Positions 43,937 through 54,400 of a stretch of DNA of 64,000 bases are shown piece after piece (within the stretch, counting starts at the first letter, position 1; each line of letters begins with the position of its first letter). Below the pieces are notes generated by a model. It did no database searches. It saw nothing but the letters and a program-made list of their open reading frames with translations, and was not told where the DNA came from. The stretch spans positions 44,372,722 to 44,436,721 of the forward strand of contig OX365952.1 in NCBI GenBank assembly GCA_947247005.1, in the 5' to 3' direction. The translations under genes and the position numbers were made by a program. Origin of the DNA: Spisula solida (taxonomy: Eukaryota > Mollusca > Bivalvia > Venerida > Mactridae).

Positions 43937-44749
43937 GATATTTATATGATTTTAACGTAATAATACCAACATGGCAACAAAGAACATTGTGTGGTGTGTA
44001 CATGTAGCATGCATATAGTCATACTCATATTTTATGCAAAAATACAAAATATCATGACTTGAATAATAAATCTTATTTTATAAAAGGATGTTTTCGTTAT
44101 TATGCACCCTTTACAAAAGTCAATTTGTAGAGTCTTTCTTGCAGGTAGCTTACAATTCTATTTAGTTGTTCTCTATTTCAACTGCTTAAGAAAATGCTCA
44201 CTGGTTAACCTAGCTATGCCAGTAGAAGTATCATTGAGTCTAAATGTACGATGTATGTTTCAGTGACAAATACTTGTACCAAGGGGGGTTACTATGCAGC
44301 CGTTATGTTATGGAAAGGAGGACTCCAAAATTATAGTTCTAGATCTGTGCAGGGATATTATGAAACTGTTTGATTTATCCAGGAGCTATTCTGTTATCTA
44401 GACCCTGATTTATCTGATATTTTGGTATAGTGACACAATTTATTGCATGACCCTTGTATTAATTTACAATATAATAACAGAATAAAGAAACAAAACTGGA
44501 TAATACATGTATATAATCAACAGTATAGGCCATGAAAAATTATTCTACAAACTTGTAAGAGAATAAAGATCCACAACTACAACACTTACTGAGCTTTTAA
44601 GATTTAATCTAGTTAGAGGTAAACCAGGGACCCTATATAAGGCTTGTTATATTACAAAAGACTTAGCACAACTACTGCAATATAAAACAGGTCTTCAATG
44701 AAGAGTATCTACAGATATACATTTACTTCAGCCAAACTGAGAACATTTT

Positions 44750-46374
44750 TAGCTCATCTGATTTTTGTCGAGCCCGCTTGCAGTGAGAGAGACTTAGTCG
44801 CCACTTCTGGTGTATGTGCGTGATCTGATTTTGTCCGGCCATAACTTTGTTATGCTTCGACCAATCTTGCTTATATTTGGCATGAATGGTGATCTCCATG
44901 TGGGGGAGTGTCATGCCCAACCCCAGGTTCCGGTCTCAAAGGTCAAGGTCACAGTTTGAGGTCAAAGGCCAAATTTAAGCTTGTCCGGACCATAAATTTG
45001 TCATGCATTGACCAATCTTCCTTACATTTGGCATAAATGTTAACCTCTGTGAGGTGGAGTGTCATGCCCAACCCCCTGGTTCCTATCTCAAAGGTCACAG
45101 GTAGAGTCAAATTGAAGCTTGTCCGGACTATACTTTTGTCATGCGTTGACTATTTTTTCTTATATTTGGCATGAATGTTAACCACCATGAGGCGGAGTGT
45201 CATGCCCAACCCCCAGGTTCCTATCTCAAAGGTCACAGGTAAAGGTTAAGTCAAATTGAAGCTTGTCCGGACCATAACTTTGTCATGTATTGACCAATCT
45301 TGCTTACATGTATATTTGGCATGAATGTTAACCTCCTTGAGACAGAGCGTCATACACAACCCCCAGGCTCCTATCTCGAAGGTCAATGTCACAGTTGGAG
45401 GTCAAAGGTCAAGTTGAAGTTTGTCCAGATCATAACTTTGTCATGCATTGACCAATCTTGCTTATAATTGGCATGAATGCTAACCTATATTAATCGGAGT
45501 GTCATGACTCTCATGAGCAACCTATGTTCCTTTATCAAAGGTCTGTGTGGAGGTCAAAGTTTGTACGGATCATTTCTTCTTTATGCATGATGGGATTATA
45601 TTAACTTGGCACACTTAAGTTGGTCCTTTATTTCAACTTGCGCCGAGCCTCGACATAATTTGCACGAGGGCATGAATTTCTAGTTGATAAAAAGATGAGT
45701 CATTGCCATCACTTGATCGGCGTTGCATGGTTAAGTTTTGTGTTTAGGTGAACATTTCTCACAAACTATCAAAGCTATTGCTTTGAAACTTTCAACACTT
45801 GTTCACCATCAATACCTGCCCACGCCAAGCAAGCCCAAGTACTCTGATCTACATTTTGCAAGAGTTATTGTCCGATTTTGGACTTAGTAAATTCCTTGGA
45901 TAAGTTTTGCTTTTAGGTCCACTTTTGTCATACACTATGGGGGATATTGCATTGAAACGTTCAACACTTGTTTACCGTCAATACCTGACTATGTCAAGCA
46001 AAACCCATTACTCTTATCTGCATTTTGCAAGAGTTATTGCCCTTTTTGAACTTCGAAAATGCCTTGGTTAAATTATGTGTTTCGATTTTCTTATACACTA
46101 CGGGGGCTATTGCTGTTGAAAGACCCATAACTCTGATCTGCAATTTGCAAGAGTTATTGCCCCTTTTTGGATTAGAAGATACCTAACCTTTGGTTAACTT
46201 TTCGATAAAATATTGAGCTATTGCTTTGAAACTTGCTATACATTTGTACCATCAATACTTCACTTTTTTAACCAAGACTCATAACTCTTCCCTGCTTTAT
46301 ATGCAAGAGATGTGGGCCTTTTTACAGTGACAATGTTCAGATAAGCGTCTGCACACACAAGGTGGTGCTCTTGT
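44750..46374 (+). mobile_element. Family-2 hairpin-ended element, copy 2, carrying a nested insertion
   Basis: Starts TAGCTCATCTGAT and ends in a hairpin-like CACACACAAGGTGGTG and CTCTTGT, as in 34,328-35,593. About 919 bp of a different family (44,767-45,685) interrupts it 17 bases from the 5' end. The internal units are more decayed than in copy 1. Confidence 0.7.
44767..45685 (+). mobile_element. Family-3 element nested in family 2 (Helitron-like ends)
   Basis: The 5' end is GTCGAGCCCGC. About six units of 130-150 bp share CTTGTCCGGACCATAACTTT, GACCAATCTTGCTTA and TTTGGCATGAATG. Near the 3' end AGCCTCGACA is an imperfect inverted copy of the 5' end; a small hairpin TGC-ACGAGG-GCA and then TTTCTAG follow. 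A TC start, a hairpin and a CTAG end are classic Helitron marks. The boundary may shift by one base because a G is shared. Confidence 0.6.
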
Positions 46375-46604
46375 TAGAAATAACATTGCTTCTGGGCAAT
46401 GAAAGCATTAATAATTTCATAACATAGACATAATCGCTGGCTTAGAATGAGAAAAGATTGTATTATGTCAGACAGGAAGGCAGCACTCAACTTATCCAGC
46501 CGAGCACAGAAAACATTAAAAACACACAAAACACACAAAACACAGTGCCCAACTGAACCAACCGAGCACAGGAAACCACGCATGTTAATTAATAATATGA
46601 GTTG

Positions 46605-46905
46605 ATAATAATTATTGCTTTGCGGATGTCGGTCGGTAGACCAAACGGTTTCCGTTATAGTTATATAACTAAAAAACGATTGGCCGTAAAACTTTACATG
46701 GGAGAATAGTCATTAATATTAGATTACCGCTATTGCTTTTGAGGTCAAGGTGTCAATGTCTCCGTGACCTTTAACATGAATGAATAGCCCAGATGGTTTT
46801 CGATCATTAACTCCACCAATGTTTGGCCTAGGATCTTCAAACTTTATAGAGAGGTTGGGCTCCTTCAGTATCCTATTTATTTTGAGATCATAAATTAAGT
46901 TATTT
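46605..46905 (+). repeat. Fragment of a family-5 element
   Basis: Shares ATTGCTTTGC, ATGTCGG, TTTACATGGG and GGATCTTCAAACTT with 38,419-38,803. Both termini are lost. Confidence 0.5.
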
Positions 46906-46931
46906 CGTCGGTAAGGCGACTATCATTTATT

Positions 46932-47204
46932 TGTTGATAATTCACTCTCTTGGTCAGTATTTCTATTTAACTACGATCTTTTTCAAGAGATTGAAAGACC
47001 ATAGTGACCTCCGCAGTTTAAAGGATAGCGCGCTTGACGTCTAATCTGGCGACCCGGATCAAATCCAAGTGGAGGCACACATAATAATGCCCGCCATGTT
47101 TCAGCAGAACGATGACTGGCAATTAAAGGCTATGCTCGGTATTTAAGTCAGAGATGAAAAAAGATAGGTCGAAATATTGACCAATAAAGTGAATTATCAA
47201 CAAC
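46932..47204. mobile_element. Inverted-repeat MITE with a SINE in its loop
   Basis: Arms 46,932-46,988 (TTGTTGATAATTCACT onward) and 47,150-47,204 are inverted. The SINE-A copy at 47,005-47,144 occupies the loop. Confidence 0.6.
47005..47144 (+). mobile_element. SINE-A, copy 3
   Basis: The head GACCTCCGCAGTTTAAAGG is mutated in the A box. The B box is GATCAAATCC and the tail ends ATGCTCGGTATT. The stem-loop is partly disrupted (CAGC-AGAAC-GATG). Confidence 0.65.
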
Positions 47205-47490
47205 TTATTGTGATCCCCTATCTGGAAGTATTTTACATCCAGAGAATTTAAATATTGTGACGTCGCGTCACAAGTTGGAGCTATTTAGCGTAACGTCAAA
47301 AAGCCGTTATTTTAGCTAAACATGGTGGGAATTGCACGTTTACAACTAAATAACGAACGGACAATGACTTCAAACGATTTTCATGTATGCTATCATGTGT
47401 ATTAGTAATAAATTGCTTATCCTATGAAATCAGAAGTTCATTTAGGCATAAAAATAGTTGTATAATCTTCAACCATATACTGAAGTGAGA

Positions 47491-48090
47491 AGGACAAGGT
47501 TCATTTATGGCTTAATTTGGCCCTGAGTTTTATCGACAAATAGAAATGCATCTTCCTATAAATCTGTCCTATGTTTCTAATAGCCTAATATTGTCTTTCA
47601 AAAAATTAAGCATACTTTTCCAAATTTCCCTCGTAATATGTAGAAAAATCTACTTGAAATAGGTTAAGTTTACCAAAAAATGTCATTTTTAGCCATTTTC
47701 GTGGCTTTTTATGGCGTAAAACCTTCCCAAAAACCACGATGGCACTCTTGCGACACTTTGATATGTTGTACATATGTAAAGACTTCAGAACACTGGTTAT
47801 GTGAAAATATAAAAGTGTCGCAAGAGTGCCATCGTGGTTTTTGGGAAGGATTTACGTCATTTATAGTCGTGAAAATGGCCAAAAATGACATTTTGGACTA
47901 AACATGACATATACGTCATATTATTGGCAGTTTTGTCAACAAATTACAAGGGATATTGGGATATGTATGCTTATTTGTTACACATGAAATGTTAAGTTAT
48001 TTGAATTATAGGATATATTTATAGGAACATGCATTTTTATATTTTGAAAAATCACAGGGCCAAATTAAGCCATTAGTGAACCTTTTCCTT
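47491..48090. mobile_element. 600-bp foldback element, arms of about 270 bp
   Basis: The two halves are reverse complements over most of their length: TTAATTTGGCCCTG near the left end against CAGGGCCAAATTAA near the right. The inner 90 or so bases are nearly identical around GGCACTCTTGCGACACTT and AAGTGTCGCAAGAGTGCC. The loop is about 53 bases. The twin open frames at 47,680-47,901 and on the other strand are consequences of the symmetry. Confidence 0.8.
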
Positions 48091-49716
48091 TAGCGAGAAA
48101 ATTTAAACAAGTTACAAATAACCACAGTTTTCGACAATTGCGGTACACTATACATGTAATTTATCTACAAATTCAAGTGCATGGACTGATAAAACCGATA
48201 TGGTTGAATGTGTATAATTTAAATACAAAATGCATAACTAGAGCTATTAAAAAGAAATTACGTGTACATATCAGAACGTAATCCAAAATAGCCGAACACA
48301 AGAACTTTTCTAGCTGTTTATTATACGCATGCGCACCGTCTCATTTCCTTAATTTATTTGGTAAAATAAAAAATGAAAATATTGTACGCATCTTTCTGTT
48401 CTGAAATTTTAATTTAATTTGGGATAGTTACAAATGCAATATGTAGTTCCGCATATATCTTCTCTTATTTAGTATAAAAGTATTTCTAATCATTTTATAG
48501 CCAGTATAATTAAAGCATGATTGTAGTTATCATAGATTATATTTCCAATAGGAATTACTACTACAAGTATGTTCATCAGATAGACTGTAAGTATGTTTAG
48601 TAAATGGGATCTCATTACTATTAATACCAAATAGTTGTAAATATCGTTAATGTAAGACACATTTGAAGTAAATATTAACGTCAACGTCGCCAAAAAAGTA
48701 TCATGGCACATTCTGTGTGGACATCGATTATTACATAACATTTGATAACGCTTTGTCACAGTAAACATTAAAATACATGTACAGATTAGAAAGAAAAACC
48801 CTATTTCATATATTCAATATTTACTTAAACAATACAAAACCTTAAAAATGAAGACGTTATAAAGATCACGGTTAACACGACAAACGTATTTTTAACGTCA
48901 GTGTGACATTTTCTGTGGATATTGAAAAAAGAGAAAAACGAATTGTTTATACGATTCTATCAATTAAGTTTTTACATATTATTGATTTTGAAAAAGACAC
49001 TATTTTTATAATCAAATATTGAAATCGTGTTTTTTACATTTCAAATTCTTATCCGTGATTGAAACGCGTCAAATTTTGAAATATCTACACACAATTTTTT
49101 CTTGAAAACAACGTTTTTTTTTCCAAATTCCCGTTCCAAATTTGCGGAAATGTCATCAGTAGTACGTTGTTTGAATACCTTACACGCAAACTATTGATGT
49201 CTTTTGACACGGCTTTACTAGTGAAATGGTGGTTTTACTCCAAATGCTTGAAACAATTGTTACATCTCTACAACGTATTGTGTACGTTTTACGCACCCTT
49301 CGTACAACTTTAACGTCTGGATTATTAAGCATTTTAAAAGGAAAATTAACCAGAAATTCGTTTCTCTTTAAAATGATATATAACATTATATTGTTAACGC
49401 GATGAATCAATGATACAATCACTTTACAAGAAATAAAAAATCTCAACACTAAAATGTCTGTAACTTTTTTATTACTGAACGGAAACATGTCATGTGGGGG
49501 TTTTTATTCTTAGTTAGACCATTTCCTACAAGTTGGTGTATGATTTAATGCAAAATTCTCAAAAAAGTCGTTTTCACCTATTCACCATAATCCAAGATGG
49601 CGGATTTTGAAGTGAAAATAGGAATGGAATAACATATTCATACGTAGCCTAACCACAGTGGCAATTTGGCATAAATAGTACCAGTTTTGACACCATAAAA
49701 GCATTAAATAAATAGA
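48091..49716. other. No gene seen
   Basis: Very AT-rich. Open frames at 48,490-48,768 and 49,180-49,488 (minus) lack any recognisable motif or splice context. Confidence 0.45.
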
Positions 49717-49868
49717 ATATGTGTTTGTTTTGATTGAATATGGTTAATATCTCATCTTGTAGTGATAAAATTTTAATATTTTCACTCGCGCTACGCGCTC
49801 TTGAAACTATTGAATTTTATCACTACACGATGAGATATAAACCATATTCAATCAAAACAAACAAATAT
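49717..49868. mobile_element. Palindromic MITE, 50-bp arms
   Basis: Arms 49,723-49,772 and 49,813-49,862 (GTTTGTTTTGATTGAATATG onward) match with two mismatches. The 40-base centre holds CACTCGCGCTACGCGCTC. Confidence 0.8.
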
Positions 49869-51224
49869 CCTCTATGTATATAAATAAGATCAACGGCCCG
49901 AGTCCTCAAAACTACGATCTTTTATACTAATCTGATTTAGCACAAGTACAGTCATGTACTTTGCTTGCACTTAGTTCAGATTTAATTAACCGATGTAATT
50001 TGTTAGCTGGCCAGTCAGTACGCGACAAAATATTGACAGATTATAAAATTTAAATCACGTATTGTATCAACAATGGTATCATTATTGTAATAAATAGAAT
50101 GAAAATAAAGATATAATATACAAGGATTTGAAGTGATATTTGCATACCCGAGGGATTAAAGCAACAACGATAATTTTTATTATGTTTATTTCGGTTTAAC
50201 GCCTTTCTCAAACATTTTTCAATGGTTCAAATTCTATCTTAAGTCCTTTTCGGGCAAAACTGAGACATTTTGCAGAAGAAATACTTAAAGTAGCGTGGAT
50301 AGTACTCATTCTCGAGGGTGTCGTGTTAAAGTCGATAAAAGAATAAATTACTGATGGTTGTTGTATAACTCTGAGTTAACAGATTTCTTGCGGTGTTAGC
50401 CATATATTACTTCACATACCCCGTACTATTTCCACACTGAAACTGTATACGGCGGCAGATTCACCTTACCAGTTTTCCTGGACTGTAATAGCATATCATA
50501 GCCATCGCAAGTACTAACTTACCTTTCTACAAGTAACGAGCAACTTCTTCATCAGTGGAGGAAAATATTGCCATATTTATTTGTTATTTGTAAATGGCCA
50601 AAAGCAATGTATTTTTCTGATTATGCCAATAAACTTTGAACTTTCTATTCGGGATATAACCGTAGACAATTACAGAACATTCTGACAATCCATCCTGATG
50701 TCCATTTGTCGCTGTATCAACTAAGCTTACCGAGCGACAATATTCCCTAACAGAAAACATGCATGACTCGACTGTGCGGCTAGATGGACGGTAAAAACGC
50801 ACCTCAATATCTTGATATGCCTGTGTTTTTTAACCCCATGCAGTACATCTGCCCCAATTATTTGTCACTCGAAGTTTTTAATATCTGTATCATTATATTA
50901 TACGATCTTAAATTAAGCATACGATGTCAATGGCAGGTTAGTATTAATAAGTGGGGAATACAGGTGCCGTAAAAACTCCTGTAATAGTACAAGATCAAAT
51001 CGCCAGCAGGGTTTTTATTCGCTTATAAATATGCGATTATTTTCACAAATACCTGTTTATTTATAAGATTATCTCTGGTTTAATTAACGACATCAATATA
51101 TCTCCCACGCAATGTTTAATAACTTTTACCTATTCCTTGCAATTTATAAGATTAGATCTTAATTAGAATTTTATTTTGGTCAATTTATGAGTCTATGATC
51201 TTGGTTATGCGTTTTGGGGACGGG
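49869..51224. other. No gene seen upstream of the CEMIP-like promoter
   Basis: No repeat boundary, RNA gene or coding exon is apparent. Promoter-proximal regulatory sites of the downstream gene may lie here but cannot be recognised by eye. Confidence 0.4.
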
Positions 51225-51232
51225 TATAAAAG
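51225..51232 (+). promoter_or_regulatory. TATA box of the CEMIP-like gene
   Basis: TATAAAAG lies 83 bases before the ATG at 51,308, giving a transcription start near 51,255-51,262 at usual spacing. An in-frame ATG at 51,236 is too close to the TATA box to be transcribed, which favours 51,308 or the methionines at 51,320 and 51,323. Confidence 0.65.
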
Positions 51233-51307
51233 CCGATGTTCCTGCGTATTGCTGATATCTCCGATTGGAGTGTTGTTGTGCGTTTCTTCTATTTTAAAAG
51301 TGGACAA

Positions 51308-51430
51308 ATGCACAGGGGTATGATGCGACAGGCATTACTTATCGCAGTTGTTGTATGTTGTTTGGTGCATGTCAGAAGTGACTGCCCACATCAGAGAGGT
51401 GGATTGAAAGTTTGGTCAGCAACGAGCAAT
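51308..51430 (+). CDS. CEMIP-like: CEMIP-like exon 1 (signal peptide)
   Basis: 41 codons ending KVWSATSN at donor GTAAGT, phase 0. Hydrophobic core LLIAVVVCCLV, with likely cleavage after VRS or nearby, then DCPHQ. Confidence 0.75.
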
Positions 51431-54400
51431 GTAAGTAACACAACTACTGTTAAATTGTCTAATTATTAATTATACAAACGATCCCTTAGCTTTTGCATTT
51501 ACGTACATGTACTTTTTAATTCAATACTCTTCTAAAACGTAGGTCACGAATCACCAAGGACGGTGTTCGTGTATCCTATATATGTACCCGATCATGCCCA
51601 AAGGGATTCTACCCGGATAAAAAATCAATCAATTTTACACTAGGATATAGTCTTGATATATCCTAGTGTAGAAATGGGGGATTTTTCAACCGGGTCGAAG
51701 CCCTTTGATCTAGACATCGTGCGTACACAGACCGATGAGTAGCAAAGTATGTCAAAGGAGACTTAAAGCCGCCGCCCGATGACCGCCTGATGTTCGCCCG
51801 GCCTCCGGCCCGATTAGACCGAAGTACGTCGCCCGAAGATTGCATTTGTAACATAAGTACATTGTAGTATACTAGTATGTATTTGAACTGGTGCTGAAAC
51901 AAGTGGGTGCAATAACACGGTGGGGAAACCACGTGACCAAAAGTGGTGCAGTGCACGATTTTCGACCGAAAACAGCGTCGATTCAGGTAGGTTTTTTCAC
52001 TCTAACTTCTTTGATACACCATTGTTTTTAGTCAGATAGCGCGCATAAACCCCGCGATTGAAAGCGGTTTCATTGGCTTTATGAATCTAGATGCAATTCT
52101 ACTCCGTTTTTACGTAATCCTTGCCCAACCGATTCCAAATTTGTGAAATGTTTAGATAACGTACACTTCAGTTCGCAAATTATGCATCTAGCACAGCTTC
52201 TATGGCAAATATTCTGCCAAATGCTGGATTAAATGGAAGCTATTTAATATTCTAAGCAGTGTGTGAAATATAAAATATGTCTCTTAAGAAACTTTGGAAA
52301 TATCATCATACGATGGGTTTGGTAACGTACACTTTGCCATATTTTTGAAGGTATCGTACACGCGATCTTTCATAAAGTAACGTGCCCTTACAAATTCGTT
52401 TTTATAATTGAAATATATAGGGTTAAGTAAAGTAAATTTTATAGTTAAAATCTATTTAGTGTCATTTCAGTTGACTTTTCTGGCCCTGACGTTGACGTCT
52501 GTGTCAATAATGTTAACTCTCTATATCAACTTTGATTTAAAATACCAGTGTATGACAATCAAGAACACAATTTGAATATAAAGAACATATATACAGAACA
52601 TCTACTAAAACATTACACTGGATTAAAGCATAAGAGAGAAATTTTGTTTTATCTGGGCCAAAGAAAACGCCACAAAACAAAATAAAGGCCAATGCAATTG
52701 AGACTTTATGACCGCCCAGACAAAAACTGACGATATAAGCTAAAATTGATGAAAATAAAGACACGAAGTTGTAAACAATTTTTTTCCTTTGTCGTAATAA
52801 TAATGTATGCGCGCATGCGCATAAATTGTAAGTAATTAGATATCTGCCGTCCGGTACCGTACGAATGCCGGATCCTGAATACAGTCAACAATAATAAAAA
52901 TAATAGGGGCCAACCATTTCGTCCATAAAACATTTTATACTAATAAAATAAATTTATGTATAATTGGGGAATTTCAAAAAAGAGTTACAGTGAAAGGATG
53001 TGCGAAATCGATATGTATGGGATCTACAATAAAAGGAAGGTATAAATCAAAATACTAATCAATTAAGTTTATAATTAATCACTATAAAGCTTAATTAGAT
53101 ATAGGGAATCATAAGAGCCAGCATATCATATAACAACATGTAAATTAAAACAATGACATTTTTAAAAGCATGATACGGAATTGAAACATAAGTGAAGCAT
53201 GGTCGAAAAAAATATATTCGACCAATCAAGCATTTACATTTGCCCATGGGACATGTAGACATTTTGATGTACAGTGGAACTCTGTTAAGTCAATTTTGTC
53301 AAAATGTAAGAAAACGTTTAATGTTAAGTTACATATTTTCGAGGGCTGCTTGCAGCAATTCAGTCGTTCAGTCCCTCCTTGACATTCTATCTTCTTCTGG
53401 TCACTGGGCTACCAAAGGAAACCTGCTTTCAAGTCTCCCTGGTGAGACTATTTCTCTCCTGGTGGGTGTGTAGCCAGCATCGAGGTACGGCGTACAGGAA
53501 AATCGAACATGTTCAGACACCGCACTCACAGGTACAAATTCACACCTTGGTGAAATGGAGCAGTGTGGGTTATTCTTGCTCAGAGAAATTAGACAGTGGC
53601 ACAGACGGGGATCGAACCCGGGACCACTCGATCCCAAAGCGTTTGTCCTACCTCTTGACCACCGCTCCCCACAGTGAATATGACCAAAGTCCCAATGCTT
53701 ACAAGAACGAATATATATTATATGTTTAGATCCTGGCATTCTCTTTTTATTTGATATTTCGCGCTAAATCTACCGTGACTACTCAACACTTATAACCGAT
53801 CACTTTTCAAAGTCTTACATTTTTCTTCACGGCAATAGGGAACTCTAGGTATTTATCTCAATCGGCATTATATACTCTTAAGAAATAAATGTTCATGTTT
53901 TATATAGCGTCGTCAGCTATGCGGAGTTATTGCCCTTGGTTATATAAAAACAGTTTTTGTACGTGTATTTCAACGTTTGTCCGTGGCAATGCAAAACAAT
54001 GTTAAAATAACGACTCAATGGTGATCGCCAAAACAGAAAAACATCAAACACTGCTAAATTAATTAGACTTTATAAATATGTGCTGCTTTGAAATTTAGGA
54101 AATGAAAACAAATGTAAAATTACCTCCTTTTCAATTGAAAATAGAACAAAATATATATTTCTCAAAAAAGAGAAAACGCGTGGTGATAGATTAGTCAAAT
54201 TTCATACACTTCTTCTTTTGTCAATTCTCATATACTAAACTTAATCACACCAAACTATTAGTGCGTTTGTCTTTTACAGGCGACATTGAGTTCCCTATGG
54301 TGAATTCCATTGTCACTATCAAAATCCAGCTAAATCTTTAAAGTCGAAGATTTTAATTTGTTCACATTTTCTCGACTAAACAATTTTTCGCAGTAAAGAT

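Noticed and set aside
47680..47901. Open frames on both strands encoding almost the same peptide
   Set aside because: They are the two arms of a foldback element; the similarity follows from the inverted repeat.
51236..51307. Upstream in-frame ATG extending the CEMIP-like protein
   Set aside because: It lies four bases past the TATA box, before any plausible transcription start, and would bury the signal peptide.
53592..53676. Genuine tRNA gene on the minus strand
   Set aside because: Strong B box, but no acceptor pairing, and a SINE body is attached.
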